Positions 27,297-36,970 of a DNA stretch of 64,000 nucleotides are shown here, one piece after another. Positions within the stretch are counted from its first letter, which is position 1; every line of letters starts with the position of its first letter. Origin of the DNA: Porticoccaceae bacterium (GTDB lineage: Bacteria; Pseudomonadota; Gammaproteobacteria; Pseudomonadales; Porticoccaceae); NCBI GenBank assembly GCA_029250825.1, contig JAQXEN010000077.1:1-64000 (forward strand), read 5' to 3'. Both the position numbers and the translations under genes were made by a program. The notes under the pieces were generated by a model. That model saw only the letters and a program-made list of their open reading frames with translations. It ran no database searches and was not told the DNA's origin.

Positions 27297-27402
27297 TAAG
27301 CAAAGCCCCAAGAGCAGAAGTTTGAAGAATACTGGGGGCGGATGTTGCTAACAGTATAAAAGCAGCGGGCACAAAAAAAGGCGACCGAGGCCGCCTTTTT
27401 TA
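27297..27402 (+). ncRNA. Candidate small RNA between prx and fabB
   Basis: A -10-like TATAGT lies at 27285-27290 with only a weak -35. From a start near 27297 the RNA would contain a GCCCC/GGGGC stem (27305-27309 with 27334-27339), a GTTGCT/AGCAGC stem (27344 onward) and end in the GC-rich stem with TTTTTT at 27374-27401, about 105 nt in all. No open frame fits. Order of hairpins and terminator resembles trans-acting small RNAs, but the promoter is poor and the terminator may simply serve fabB. Confidence 0.35.
27374..27401. terminator. Bidirectional terminator between prx side and fabB
   Basis: AAAAAAGGCG and CGCCTTTTTT form a 10-bp stem with an 8-nt loop. Both strands end in T-runs, so it can stop fabB transcripts and any rightward RNA. 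Confidence 0.85.
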
Positions 27403-27416
27403 AACTCTGACAAAAA

Positions 27417-28631
27417 TTAGCCAGTGTAACGTTGCATAATCAACGTGGCGTTGGTGCCGCCAAAACCAAAACTGTTGGACATAATGCAGTTCAACTTCTT
27501 CTCTTTGGTTTCCAGGAGGATTGGCAGACCTACAGCCTGCTCATCCAGCTCATCGATATGGGCAGAGCCAGCGACAAAATCATTTTGCATCATCAGCATG
27601 CAGTAAATCGCTTCGTGAACGCCAGCAGCACCAAGGCTGTGACCCGAGAGTGATTTAGTTGAGCTGATATCCGGGCAGTTCTCAGGGAAAGTGTTGCGAA
27701 TCGCGCCCAGTTCGGCCACATCACCCACCGGCGTACTGGTGCCGTGGGTGTTGATATAGTCGATTGGAGCGGAAGCCGTTTCCATTGCCATTTTCATGCA
27801 GCGCTCAGCGCCTTCCCCTGAAGGGGAGACCATATCGGCACCATCAGATGTAGCACCGTAGCCGGTTACTTCACAGATAATATTGGCGCCGCGAGCCAGA
27901 GCGTGCTCGAGTTCTTCAACTACCACGGTCCCAGCGCCCAGTCCCGGGGCAAAGCCATCCCGCTGTGCGTCATAGGCACGTGAGGCAATTTCAGGTGTGT
28001 CGTTGTACTTGCTGGTCAGAGCGCCCATAGCGTCAAACATGCCGGCCATTGACCAGTGCATATCTTCAGAGCCACCGGCCAGCAGCACATCTTGCTTGCC
28101 CAGTTGAATTAACTCTACGGCGTGACCGATACAGTGAGCGCTTGTAGCGCAGGCAGAGGCGATGGAATAGTTCACGCCCTTAATTTTAAACGGTGTGGCA
28201 ACACAGGCAGAGACGGTGCTGGCCATAATCTGTGTGACTCGATAGGGGCCGGCACGCTTGATGCCGCGATCGCGCATAACATCTATTGATTCGGTGAACA
28301 TTTCACCAGACACGCCGCCGGAACCCATCACTAGGCCAGTGCGGTGGTTGGAGACCATCTCAGGTGTCAAGCCGGCATCGGCGATAGCACGATCTGTGGC
28401 GATATAGGCGTAGGACGCCGAGGGGCCCATAAAACGCAGGATTTTGCGATCAATATGGTCTTTTGGATCTATATCTAACACCGCGCCAACATTGCAGCGC
28501 AGACCCATTTCGGCGAAGTCTTCACGACGACGAATACCGGAGATTCCTTGTTTTAAGGAGTGAGCGACGCTTTCTTTATCGTTGCCCAGGCATGAAACAA
28601 TACCAAGTCCCGTAATTACTGCACGTTTCAT
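27417..28631 (-). CDS. fabB: 3-oxoacyl-[ACP] synthase I (FabB)
   Basis: A 404-residue condensing enzyme of type II fatty acid synthesis, needed for unsaturated fatty acid elongation. The Cys-His-His triad is seen: Cys161 in [16 protein letters not shown], His in [12 protein letters not shown] near 296 and His in [13 protein letters not shown] near 331. The C-terminal [11 protein letters not shown] is also standard. It is 79 bp from fabA and co-directional, giving the classic fabA-fabB pair. A bidirectional terminator follows. Confidence 0.97.
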   Translation of the reverse strand: MKRAVITGLGIVSCLGNDKESVAHSLKQGISGIRRREDFAEMGLRCNVGAVLDIDPKDHIDRKILRFMGPSASYAYIATDRAIADAGLTPEMVSNHRTGLVMGSGGVSGEMFTESIDVMRDRGIKRAGPYRVTQIMASTVSACVATPFKIKGVNYSIASACATSAHCIGHAVELIQLGKQDVLLAGGSEDMHWSMAGMFDAMGALTSKYNDTPEIASRAYDAQRDGFAPGLGAGTVVVEELEHALARGANIICEVTGYGATSDGADMVSPSGEGAERCMKMAMETASAPIDYINTHGTSTPVGDVAELGAIRNTFPENCPDISSTKSLSGHSLGAAGVHEAIYCMLMMQNDFVAGSAHIDELDEQAVGLPILLETKEKKLNCIMSNSFGFGGTNATLIMQRYTG

Positions 28632-28710
28632 CAGTGATCCTCTTGAATTGGATGTTTAGTGTGACAATTAGTGTGGCATTTAATAGCGTAGGGAAAAGCA
28701 GCAATTCAGA

Positions 28711-29232
28711 TTAAAAGTGATCTGTGCTTTCGAAGAGACCGACTTTTAAGTCTTTAGCGGAGTAGATTTCTCGTCCATCCACTTCAACTGAACCGTTTGC
28801 GATACCCATAACCAGCTTGCGCTGAATAAGGCGTGTCAGTTCGAGTTTGTAGGTAACTTTTTTGGCTGTAGGCAGTACCTGACCAAAAAATTTCACTTCC
28901 CCGGCGCCGAGCGCGCGACCGCGGCCACTGTTGCCATTCCAGACCAAGAAGAAGCCAACCAACTGCCAGAGTGCGTCGAGACCGAGGCAACCGGGCATTA
29001 CTGGATCCCCTTCAAAATGACAACCGAAGAACCACAGATCCGGGTTGATATCGAGCTCGGCAATGATCTGACCTTTGCCGAAGGCACCGCCAGTGTTGTT
29101 GATTTCAACAATACGATCAGCCATCAGCATATTGGGTGCTGGCAGCCTTGCATTGCCTGGGCCGAACAGCTCGCCACGTGAGCAGGCGAGGATTTCTTCA
29201 CGGTTATAAGACGACTGGGGTTGGAATGACAT
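28711..29232 (-). CDS. fabA: 3-hydroxydecanoyl-[ACP] dehydratase/isomerase
   Basis: A 173-residue enzyme (E. coli 172) that introduces the double bond by dehydrating 3-hydroxydecanoyl-ACP and isomerising to cis-3. Catalytic His72 in [18 protein letters not shown] and Asp86 in GLDALWQ are in place. First gene of fabA-fabB. In the 166-bp region upstream I see a CCTAAATATAGG inverted repeat (29312-29323), but no FabR site that I recognise. Confidence 0.97.
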   Translation of the reverse strand: MSFQPQSSYNREEILACSRGELFGPGNARLPAPNMLMADRIVEINNTGGAFGKGQIIAELDINPDLWFFGCHFEGDPVMPGCLGLDALWQLVGFFLVWNGNSGRGRALGAGEVKFFGQVLPTAKKVTYKLELTRLIQRKLVMGIANGSVEVDGREIYSAKDLKVGLFESTDHF

Positions 29233-29364
29233 AGGATCCTTTACGATAAGCCAGAAAGGCGTGCATCGTACCCAGTTATGGCTTTAGCGGCAACTTTTAG
29301 CGCCTGTTTGACCTAAATATAGGACGGAATGGTCATGCTTTTTGGTCATCAAATCTATTTTCGG

Positions 29365-29393
29365 TTGACAGTTTAGCGGTAGCTCCCTAGCAT
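29365..29393 (+). promoter_or_regulatory. Strong candidate promoter of ispB
   Basis: TTGACA (29365-29370, perfect) and TAGCAT (29388-29393, four of six) with the ideal 17-bp spacer. Transcription would begin near 29400. That makes the GTG at 29399 unlikely as start of ispB and favours the ATG at 29429. Confidence 0.6.
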
Positions 29394-29428
29394 GCCCCGT
29401 GTCTCATAACCTCGACTTCAAAGCCTTC

Positions 29429-30412
29429 ATGCTGCCATTTCACAAAGCTGTTGAAAGCGACTTCTCAGCAGTCAACGACTTGATCATTGCCAATCTCCAC
29501 TCCAACGTCGGTTTGGTGGAGAATATCGGCCACTATATTGTCGGTTCTGGCGGCAAGCGTTTGCGTCCAGTGGTGGTGCTGTTGAGTGCTCTGGCAAATG
29601 GCTATAAAGGTAAGCAGCACCTGACTATGGCTGCTGTGATTGAGTTTATTCACACCGCTACGCTATTACATGATGATGTGGTTGATGTCTCGGCCCTGCG
29701 CCGCGGCCGCGAGACCGCCAATAACCAGTGGGGCAATGCACCCAGTGTACTGGTGGGGGACTTTATTTATTCTCGGGCCTTTCAAATGCTCGTTGAGGTG
29801 GGTGATATGCCGATTATGGGTGTTATTGCCGATGCGACTAACGTAATCTCCGAAGGTGAAGTCCAGCAGATGGGCAACGCCGGCAACTCTGCCATCGATG
29901 AAGCCACCTATTACGAAGTGATCTATCGCAAAACCGCAAAGTTATTTGAAGCCGCGGGCCGTATTGGCGCTATGTTGGCGGCTAAGGAAAACCATAACGC
30001 CGATCGCGATGTCCATGGTAGCGATGCAATGGCCGCTTACGGCAAACACCTTGGGCTAGCGTTTCAGATTGCCGATGATGTCTTGGACTATCAAGGTGAC
30101 AGTGAGGAGACCGGCAAGAATGTTGGCGACGATCTGGCTGAAGGAAAAATGACTCTGCCGCTGATTCATGCCCGGGATCACCTCGGCGAAGAGCAGAAGC
30201 AGTTAATTTGCGCTGCTATTGAAAGTAAGAGCGCCGAGCATTTCGAAAAAATTCTCGAGGCAGTGCGTCAGTCATCGAGTCTTGATTACTCTGTTATACA
30301 AGCTCAAGAGCAGGCCGAGCTAGCCAAACAATCTCTGGCAAGGCTGCCAGAGAGCAAGCTGAAAACAGTGTTGTTTGATCTTGCTGACTTTGCAGTTGCG
30401 CGCATCTCTTAG
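29429..30412 (+). CDS. ispB: Octaprenyl diphosphate synthase (polyprenyl synthase)
   Basis: A trans-polyprenyl synthase that makes the side chain of ubiquinone. The two Asp-rich motifs are LLHDDVVD and QIADDVLD, with GGKRLRP near residue 40 for substrate binding. I start at ATG 29429 (327 residues): MLPFHKAVESDFSAVNDLI aligns with the usual start of proteobacterial IspB, and the promoter upstream would place the transcript start at about 29400. A GTG at 29399 would give 337 residues. Unusually, it is not next to rplU-rpmA; it is divergent from fabA. Confidence 0.93.
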   Translation: MLPFHKAVESDFSAVNDLIIANLHSNVGLVENIGHYIVGSGGKRLRPVVVLLSALANGYKGKQHLTMAAVIEFIHTATLLHDDVVDVSALRRGRETANNQWGNAPSVLVGDFIYSRAFQMLVEVGDMPIMGVIADATNVISEGEVQQMGNAGNSAIDEATYYEVIYRKTAKLFEAAGRIGAMLAAKENHNADRDVHGSDAMAAYGKHLGLAFQIADDVLDYQGDSEETGKNVGDDLAEGKMTLPLIHARDHLGEEQKQLICAAIESKSAEHFEKILEAVRQSSSLDYSVIQAQEQAELAKQSLARLPESKLKTVLFDLADFAVARIS

Positions 30413-30606
30413 ATTCCCTCTGTACTTGATTTAGCTAATTTTCGCGCTCATTTGGGATATGTTGTGCCCTAAATCCTTTTTAGTATTCATCTACCCGCAT
30501 AGCTTTACCTAATAATGGCTATACAGTTAAATAAAGCTATCGATCTTTGCTACTATAACCGCTCTTTAAGTAGTCAAACCTTTCATATAATAACAAGGAG
30601 AATTGA

Positions 30607-31800
30607 GTGATCATCGGAATTCCGGCGGAAATTAAAACCGCAGAAAAACGAGTCGCCATGTCCCCTGCCAATGTTCAGTCTCTGACTGACAAAGGCGTCA
30701 AGGTGCTTTTTCAAACTAACGCAGGAGATGCTGCAGGTTATCCCGATACGCAGTACACCGCGGCGGGAGCCACCATTAGCAGCGATCGTGCAGAGATATT
30801 TGCCCAGGCCGATATTATTCTGCAGGTGCAATCCTTTGGCTCTAATAACGACAACAGCGAAGCCGATCTCGCCAGCTTGCGCAGTGGGCAACTGGTTATT
30901 GGCATGATGGACCCGCTGGCTTCACCCCAGGCTGCCCAAGCTGTGGCAGATAAAGGCGCAACCGCGATTGCGCTGGAACTGGTGCCGCGCATCAGTCGCG
31001 CGCAGAGTATGGATGTGCTGTCGTCCATGGCCACACTGGCGGGTTATAAAGCCGTATTGATGGGCGCTTCCGCTGCACCGCGAATATTCCCTATGTTGAT
31101 GACCGCCGCTGGCACTTTGCAGCCAGCGCGAGTGTTGATTATGGGTGTAGGTGTTGCCGGTCTTCAGGCCTGCGCCACCGCCAAGCGTCTTGGTGCTGTG
31201 GTTGAAGCCTACGATGTCCGCCCCGCGGCTCGCGAGCAGATTATCTCAGTGGGTGCTAAGCCGGTTGAGCTGGATCTGGATACCGGTGAGTCTGAGGGTG
31301 CTGGTGGTTACGCCAAAGCTCAGGGCGAAGACTTCTTGCAGCGTCAGCGTGAGTTGATGACCGCAGTGGTTGCCCAGCAAGATATTATTATTACCACAGC
31401 GGCTATTCCCGGTGCCAAATCGCCCATTCTGGTGACTGAAGATATGGTCAAAGCCATGAAGCCTGGGGCAGTGATTGTTGATCTGGCGGCAGAGCGCGGC
31501 GGCAACTGCGATCTCACCGAACAGGGCAAAACTGTTGTCGCCCACGGTGTGACTATTTTGGGTCCCGAAAATGTGCCCTCAGAACTGGCTTATCACGCTA
31601 GTCAGATGTACGGCAAAAACATGCAGACATTACTTGAGTTAATTATTGACGAAGAGGGCAACCTCAATCTCGATTTTAACGATGAGATTGTTGCCGGTAC
31701 GGTTGTTGCCCATCAGGGCGAGATTCCACACCCGCACATGCGCAAGCTGCTGGGACTGCCAGAACTCAATGCACCAGAACAAGAAAAACAAGGGGAATAA
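30607..31800 (+). CDS. pntAA: NAD(P) transhydrogenase subunit alpha, part 1
   Basis: A 397-residue NAD(H)-binding domain I protein of the proton-translocating transhydrogenase. Opening MIIGIPAEIKTAEKRVAMSP and the alanine-dehydrogenase-like fold are seen, with ELVPRISRAQSMDVLSSMATLAGYKA and the Rossmann motif MGVGVAGLQA. It starts at GTG 30607 with AAGGAG 8 bp before. The window's organism uses the split three-gene form (this, pntAB, pntB), where E. coli fuses the first two. The enzyme makes NADPH using the proton gradient, relevant beside an Entner-Doudoroff cluster. Confidence 0.96.
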   Translation: MIIGIPAEIKTAEKRVAMSPANVQSLTDKGVKVLFQTNAGDAAGYPDTQYTAAGATISSDRAEIFAQADIILQVQSFGSNNDNSEADLASLRSGQLVIGMMDPLASPQAAQAVADKGATAIALELVPRISRAQSMDVLSSMATLAGYKAVLMGASAAPRIFPMLMTAAGTLQPARVLIMGVGVAGLQACATAKRLGAVVEAYDVRPAAREQIISVGAKPVELDLDTGESEGAGGYAKAQGEDFLQRQRELMTAVVAQQDIIITTAAIPGAKSPILVTEDMVKAMKPGAVIVDLAAERGGNCDLTEQGKTVVAHGVTILGPENVPSELAYHASQMYGKNMQTLLELIIDEEGNLNLDFNDEIVAGTVVAHQGEIPHPHMRKLLGLPELNAPEQEKQGE

Positions 31801-31805
31801 AACAC

Positions 31806-32087
31806 ATGGATATCTTAATTCTTTTATTAGCGTTGTTTGTGCTGTCGCTATTTCTCGGTGTTGAGCTGATTACCAAAGTGCCACCGACTCTGCACACCCC
31901 ACTGATGTCAGGAACCAATGCGGTTTCCGGTATCACTCTTGTGGGTGCCTTGTTGGCCGCGGGCAATGACGGTTCACCGATGATGGTGAATATTTTGGGC
32001 TTTATTGCCGTGACGCTGGCGACCATCAATGTAGTGGGTGGTTACCTTGTTACTAATCGCATGCTTGCCATGTTTAAGAGGAAGTAA
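31806..32087 (+). CDS. pntAB: NAD(P) transhydrogenase subunit alpha, part 2
   Basis: A 93-residue membrane protein with three predicted helices, the usual size of PntAB. FLGVELITKVPPTLHTPLMSGTNAVSGITLVGAL is the family signature; the N-terminal helix is very hydrophobic (ILILLLALFVLSLFL). It supplies part of the proton channel. It is 5 bp after pntAA and 3 bp before pntB, a tight operon. Confidence 0.96.
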   Translation: MDILILLLALFVLSLFLGVELITKVPPTLHTPLMSGTNAVSGITLVGALLAAGNDGSPMMVNILGFIAVTLATINVVGGYLVTNRMLAMFKRK

Positions 32088-32090
32088 GCG

Positions 32091-33536
32091 ATGAATGAGA
32101 ATATTGTAAATTTTGTTTACCTGATTGCCGGTGTGCTGTTTATTCTCGGCATTAAAGGCCTGACCAAACCCAAGACTGCTGTGCGAGGCAATATGCTCTC
32201 GGCACTGGGTATGCTGATCGCTGTGGTCGTGACTCTGTTGAATATGAATACCATTGACTACAGCTACATAGTTGCCGGTGTTTTGGTGGGTTCTATAGTG
32301 GGCAGCATTATGGCGCTGCGTATTCAGATGACGTCGATGCCGCAGATGGTCGCTTTGCTCAATGGTTTTGGTGGTGGTGCTTCACTGACCATCGCACTGG
32401 CTGAGTACTACACCAAACTGGGTACTACGCCGGCATCCTTTGCCGAGCTGTTGAATCCTGTTGTCGCCGATAGCGCTGCTTTTGGTGCTGGACCCGAGGG
32501 TACTGTTGCGCTGCTGGCTATTGGCCTAACGGTATTGATTGGTGCTCTGACCCTGACTGGTAGTCTGGTGGCATTTGCCAAGCTGCAAGAGTTGATGAAG
32601 AAGAGCTATGGTCTCCCCGGCGGCCCGATTGGCAACGCGCTATTTTTGATTGCGGCGTTAGTTGCTGTGGCGCTGGTGGTGGTCAATCCCGGTAATGTTG
32701 CCGCTATGGTCGCTGTAGTTGCCCTGGCGCTGCTGCTCGGTCTGTTCCTGGTAATGCCAATCGGCGGTGCCGATATGCCGGTTGTGATTGCACTGTTGAA
32801 TTCCTACTCTGGTATCGCAGCCGCTCTGGCAGGTTTTATTCTCGGTAACACGGTTTTGATTATTGCCGGCTCGCTGGTGGGAACCTCGGGTCTGATTCTA
32901 ACGCGGATTATGTGTGTCGCCATGAATCGCTCACTGGCCAATGTGCTATTTGGTAAAATGGCCGCAGGCGGTGAGACTATCGATGCGGATGAAGTCTATG
33001 CCGGCAAGGTCACCAGTGCTCAGCCCGATGAAGTGGCTATGCTGCTCGAAACCGCTCAGAGAGTTGTTATCGTGCCCGGTTATGGCATGGCAATGGCTCA
33101 GGCACAGCACGCAGTGCGCGAGCTGGCTGACGCCATGGAAGCCAAGGGTGTTGAAGTTGAATACGGTATTCATCCGGTAGCGGGGCGTATGCCTGGCCAT
33201 ATGAATGTACTGTTGGCTGAAGCTGAAGTTCCCTACGATAATCTTGTGGAGATGGACAGAATCAACCCGACTTTTGAAGACACTGATGTGGTGATCGTAA
33301 TTGGTGCCAACGATGTGACCAATCCGATGGCGAGGGATGTTGAGGGTAGCCCGATCTACGGCATGCCAATTCTCAATGTCGACAAAGCCAAGACGGTTGT
33401 GGTGATCAAGCGTTCACTGAGTCCCGGTTTTGCCGGTCTGCCCAATCCGCTGTTTGCAATGGACCACACATTGATGGTCTATGGCGATGGCAAGAAAGCA
33501 GTCGTTGAAATGACCACGGCGCTGAATCAGGCCTAA
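32091..33536 (+). CDS. pntB: NAD(P) transhydrogenase subunit beta
   Basis: A 481-residue protein: an N-terminal membrane part (about eight to nine helices, to residue 285) and a C-terminal NADP-binding domain III. Signatures include MVALLNGFGGGAS, LLNSYSGIAAALAGF, VIVPGYGMAMAQAQHAVRELAD and the late VIVIGANDVTNPMARD. Last gene of pntAA-AB-B. A clear terminator follows 17 bp later. Confidence 0.97.
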   Translation: MNENIVNFVYLIAGVLFILGIKGLTKPKTAVRGNMLSALGMLIAVVVTLLNMNTIDYSYIVAGVLVGSIVGSIMALRIQMTSMPQMVALLNGFGGGASLTIALAEYYTKLGTTPASFAELLNPVVADSAAFGAGPEGTVALLAIGLTVLIGALTLTGSLVAFAKLQELMKKSYGLPGGPIGNALFLIAALVAVALVVVNPGNVAAMVAVVALALLLGLFLVMPIGGADMPVVIALLNSYSGIAAALAGFILGNTVLIIAGSLVGTSGLILTRIMCVAMNRSLANVLFGKMAAGGETIDADEVYAGKVTSAQPDEVAMLLETAQRVVIVPGYGMAMAQAQHAVRELADAMEAKGVEVEYGIHPVAGRMPGHMNVLLAEAEVPYDNLVEMDRINPTFEDTDVVIVIGANDVTNPMARDVEGSPIYGMPILNVDKAKTVVVIKRSLSPGFAGLPNPLFAMDHTLMVYGDGKKAVVEMTTALNQA

Positions 33537-33553
33537 GTCTTTTAGCATAACTT

Positions 33554-33581
33554 AAAACCCCGTCAATTGGCGGGGTTTTTT
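33554..33581 (+). terminator. Rho-independent terminator of the pnt operon
   Basis: AAAACCCCG (33554-33562) and CGGGGTTTT (33571-33579) with an 8-nt loop, followed by further T residues. Confidence 0.93.
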
Positions 33582-33643
33582 TATGGGGTTTTAAAAGCTG
33601 CAAATAAAGACCGCTAAAGGGCCTTGGTATAAATCCCAGGCAT

Positions 33644-33670
33644 AAAAAAACCGGCTGATGCCGGTCTTTT
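33644..33670 (-). terminator. Rho-independent terminator of rpsT
   Basis: ACCGGC (33650-33655) and GCCGGT (33660-33665) with a TGAT loop. Read on the minus strand the stem is followed by seven T, the layout of a strong terminator 24 bp after rpsT. Confidence 0.9.
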
Positions 33671-33693
33671 TACTGCTGATTAATAAGTAACTA

Positions 33694-33957
33694 TTAACCC
33701 AGCGCCTTAACTTTAGTGTTTAGACGGCTCTTATGGCGAGCGGCTTTGTTCTTGTGAAGAATGCCTTTATCTGCCATACGGTCTAAAACTGGAACAGCAG
33801 CTGTATAGGCCTGCTGAGCGTCAGCTTGAACGCCACTCTCAATTGCTGCATCAACTTTTTTCAAATAGGTGCGAACCATCGAGCGCAAGCTGGCATTATG
33901 CTGTCGGCGTTTCTCGTTCTGTCGTGCGCGTTTCTTAGCTTGTACTGAATTTGCCAC
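33694..33957 (-). CDS. rpsT: 30S ribosomal protein S20
   Basis: An 87-residue basic helical protein, the family length, binding 16S rRNA. The N-terminus [34 protein letters not shown] is diagnostic. I use GTG at 33955-33957 as start because it yields exactly V-ANSVQ (processed Met-Ala normally) and is preceded by AGGAG at 33966-33970. The upstream ATG at 33975 would add MRGVQQ and hide that site. S20 genes often use a non-ATG start as part of autoregulation, as reported for E. coli (UUG). Confidence 0.96.
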   Translation of the reverse strand: MANSVQAKKRARQNEKRRQHNASLRSMVRTYLKKVDAAIESGVQADAQQAYTAAVPVLDRMADKGILHKNKAARHKSRLNTKVKALG

Positions 33958-34174
33958 TTGTTGTACTCCTCTCAAAGGGTCTCACTGAAGGCGCGGAAAT
34001 ATACAGGGTTTATAGGTTACATTCAACCCAATTGTCGAAGCAATATAATTACTTTGCACTGTCATTGAAGCCCAAGGCGTCAGCCTAGCGTACAAGGCTT
34101 TTCAGTATTCACTTGGAGAAGGGCATAGAGGTGGTTAAACTGCTGTGAAACGCCCCTGTTAATCGAGAGAATAA

Positions 34175-35839
34175 TTGAGTCAAGAACAAGGCAATCATTC
34201 GTCAGAGCAGCCTAAGGAATCCGCAAAGACGCCGGTGAAAGCCGATGGCGGACTGCTGCGTTCCAGCGGCGTGGTCAGCTTCTTCACCATGTTGTCTCGA
34301 GTTCTCGGTTTGGCGCGGGATATTATCTTTGCTCGGGTGATCGGTGCCGAGGCGCTGGCCGATGTGTTTTTTGTTGCCTTTAAAATCCCCAACTTTTTTC
34401 GCCGTCTCTTTGCTGAGGGTGCCTTTGCCCAAGCATTTGTTCCGGTGCTCGGGGAGTATCGCCAAAACGGCAGTCAGGCCGCGCTAAAAGAACTTATCAA
34501 TCGTGTCTTCGGCACACTGGGTATGGCGCTGCTGCTGCTAACTCTGGTGATCGTGGTTGCCGCACCTTTTTTCGCCGCGCTGTTTGCGCCCAAGTGGTAT
34601 CTCAACGATCCGTTTAAATTTAATGCCACCGCCGACATGCTGCGCATTACCTTTCCCTATCTGCTGTTTATCTCCATGACTGGCGTTGCCGGCGGCATCT
34701 TAAATAGCTATGACCGTTTTGCGGTGCCCGCATTTACCCCGGTGTTGCTTAATATTTCGTTAATCTTTGCCGCCTTAATCGCCGCCCCTTGGTTTGATCA
34801 GCCCACCTATGCTTTGGCTTGGGGTGTGTTTGCCGCGGGAGCGATTCAGTTTTGCTTTCAATTGCCGTTTTTGGCGCGCATCCATATGCTGCCGGTACCA
34901 GTGGTTGACTGGCGCCATCCTGGGGTTAAAAAAATTCTCAAATTGATGGGGCCGGCAATCTTTGGTGTATCCGTCAGTCAGATCAATCTGATGCTAGACA
35001 CTATGTTGGCAACCTTTCTGCCCACTGGCAGTGTGTCTTGGCTGTATTACTCAGACCGCCTTTCGGAATTGCCTCTGGGGGTCTTTGCGGTGGCCATTGC
35101 CACAGTGATACTGCCTAACCTATCGCGCCATCATGCCGCCAGTTCCACAGAGGCTTACTCTCAGACACTGGATTGGGCTCTGCGCATGGTGCTGGTGATT
35201 GCCATACCTGCCGCCGCTGCTCTTATGCTGCTGGCCGAGCCGATTCTCGCCACACTATTTCTCTATGGCGATGTGATGACCCCCCGAGATATGTCTATGG
35301 CGGCGCTAAGTCTGCGGGCCTACTCTCTGGGGCTGGTAGCCTTTATGTTGATTAAAGTGTTGGCGCCGGGCTTTTTTGCGCGACAGGATATGCGCACGCC
35401 AGTGCGTATTGGCGTGATTGCCATGGTCTCGAATATGGCGCTCAACTTGATTCTGGTAATACCCCTGCACTTCTATTGGCAGGTGGGCCATGTAGGTCTG
35501 GCACTGGCGACTTCGTTGTCGGCATTTTTAAATGCACTGCTATTGTTCTTCGCTCTGCGCAGCAAGGCTATCTATGTTCCCGGTCGCGCCTGGCTGCGAT
35601 TTATCCTCAGTCTACTGTTGGCCGTGCTGCTGATGGTTGCCACATTGATCTGGCTGGGTACTCAGTTTAACGCCTTTGACGCCAGTCTCTGGCAGCAGCT
35701 GAGTTGGTGGCAGCGCAGCACTGCTATTGCCTGTATCTGCTTGGCGGGTCTGGGTGTTTATCTTGCTGTTCTCGGGGTCGGCGGCATGCGTCTCAGAGAT
35801 TTAAAAGGGCCTGTCAAAGCGACCACCTCCAGCGATTAA
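34175..35839 (+). CDS. murJ: Lipid II flippase MurJ
   Basis: A 554-residue membrane protein of the MOP family that moves lipid II across the inner membrane for peptidoglycan synthesis. About 14 helices are predicted. Conserved stretches: FTMLSRVLGLARDIIFARVIGAEALADVFFVAFKIPNFFRRLFAEGAFAQAFVPV (the signature). Compared with E. coli (511) it has an extra polar N-terminal segment of about 25 residues and a longer C-terminal tail. The TTG at 34175 follows GAGAG. Divergent from rpsT and upstream of ribF, the common order. Confidence 0.94.
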   Translation: MSQEQGNHSSEQPKESAKTPVKADGGLLRSSGVVSFFTMLSRVLGLARDIIFARVIGAEALADVFFVAFKIPNFFRRLFAEGAFAQAFVPVLGEYRQNGSQAALKELINRVFGTLGMALLLLTLVIVVAAPFFAALFAPKWYLNDPFKFNATADMLRITFPYLLFISMTGVAGGILNSYDRFAVPAFTPVLLNISLIFAALIAAPWFDQPTYALAWGVFAAGAIQFCFQLPFLARIHMLPVPVVDWRHPGVKKILKLMGPAIFGVSVSQINLMLDTMLATFLPTGSVSWLYYSDRLSELPLGVFAVAIATVILPNLSRHHAASSTEAYSQTLDWALRMVLVIAIPAAAALMLLAEPILATLFLYGDVMTPRDMSMAALSLRAYSLGLVAFMLIKVLAPGFFARQDMRTPVRIGVIAMVSNMALNLILVIPLHFYWQVGHVGLALATSLSAFLNALLLFFALRSKAIYVPGRAWLRFILSLLLAVLLMVATLIWLGTQFNAFDASLWQQLSWWQRSTAIACICLAGLGVYLAVLGVGGMRLRDLKGPVKATTSSD

Positions 35840-35954
35840 ATTTGGCCGCTTTAAAGTGTAGTTTACGGGCCTATTTATTTAGCTGTCAGGGGCCGGTTAA
35901 TTGGCTACAGTGCCTTACCTTTCTGGGCTCAGCTAGGTATACTCGACAACTATT

Positions 35955-36926
35955 TTGAACAGTGAAAGCGTGCCTGTGCCACATTCCAAGTTGACCTTTG
36001 TTCGCGGTTTGCACAACCTGCATACCCCAGACGAAAAATCGGTGGTCACCATCGGTTCTTTTGATGGTGTGCATATTGGTCATCAGGCAATTTTGCGTCA
36101 GGTAAAAGAGGCCTCTCAGCGTTTGCAGCTACCTTCGGTGGCTATGACCTTTGAGCCGCAGCCCAAAGAGTATTTTTCTGCCGAGAAGGCGCCGGCGCGA
36201 TTGATGAGGTTGCGTGAAAAAATGGATGCGTTGCTGGAGTCCGGCGTGGACCGAGTGGTTTGTCTGCAGTTTAATCGTCAACTGCGCAATCTCTCTGCAG
36301 CAGATTTTATTGACCAGGTGTTGGTTCGCGGCTTGGCAGTAAGACATCTAATTGTCGGTGATGATTTTCATTTTGGCTGTGATCGCAGTGGTGACTTTGC
36401 CCGTTTGCAACAAAAGGGTATGCAGTGCGGGTTTGATGTGCAGGACACCGCCACGGTTGAAGTGGAAGGGCAGCGGGTGAGCAGCACATTGGTGCGCGAA
36501 GTGGTCGAAAAGGCGGACTTTGTCCGCGCTGCGGAGTTGCTGGGACGACCCTTTTCCATCAGTGGCGTGGTGGGTTATGGCCAACAGCTCGGACGTGAAC
36601 TAGGCTTTCCCACGGCTAATGTACAGTTAAACCGCTTTAGTGCGCCTCTCTCTGGGGTCTTTGCGGTAAAGGTTAATATTGCCGGAACAGTCTACTGCGG
36701 TGCCGCCAATGTCGGTTTGCGGCCAACCGTGGGTGATCTGTTAAAGCCCATTTTAGAGGTCCACCTGCTCGACTTTGCCGGGGACTTATACGGTCAGCGA
36801 ATCGCCGTGGAGTTTGTTCACAAAATTCGCGATGAAGTAAAATTTACCACGGTTGAAAAATTGGTGGCGACAATCACTGGGGATATACAGAGAATTCGCG
36901 AGTGGTTTTTGCAGGCTGGCACCTAA
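35955..36926 (+). CDS. ribF: Bifunctional riboflavin kinase/FAD synthetase
   Basis: A 323-residue enzyme making FMN and FAD. The N-terminal adenylyltransferase half has GSFDGVHIGHQAILRQ (GxFDGxHxGH) and LIVGDDFHFGCDRSGD; the C-terminal kinase half has GVVGYGQQLGRELGFPTANV and NVGLRPTVGD. The start is not settled: TTG 35955, or GTG 35970, since the family usually begins close to FVRGLHNL. The gene is followed by ileS, lspA, fkpB, ispH, the conserved order in gammaproteobacteria. Confidence 0.95.
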   Translation: MNSESVPVPHSKLTFVRGLHNLHTPDEKSVVTIGSFDGVHIGHQAILRQVKEASQRLQLPSVAMTFEPQPKEYFSAEKAPARLMRLREKMDALLESGVDRVVCLQFNRQLRNLSAADFIDQVLVRGLAVRHLIVGDDFHFGCDRSGDFARLQQKGMQCGFDVQDTATVEVEGQRVSSTLVREVVEKADFVRAAELLGRPFSISGVVGYGQQLGRELGFPTANVQLNRFSAPLSGVFAVKVNIAGTVYCGAANVGLRPTVGDLLKPILEVHLLDFAGDLYGQRIAVEFVHKIRDEVKFTTVEKLVATITGDIQRIREWFLQAGT

Positions 36927-36970
36927 ACTCGCCTAGATAGATATTTTATAAACAATAAACTGATATAGGG

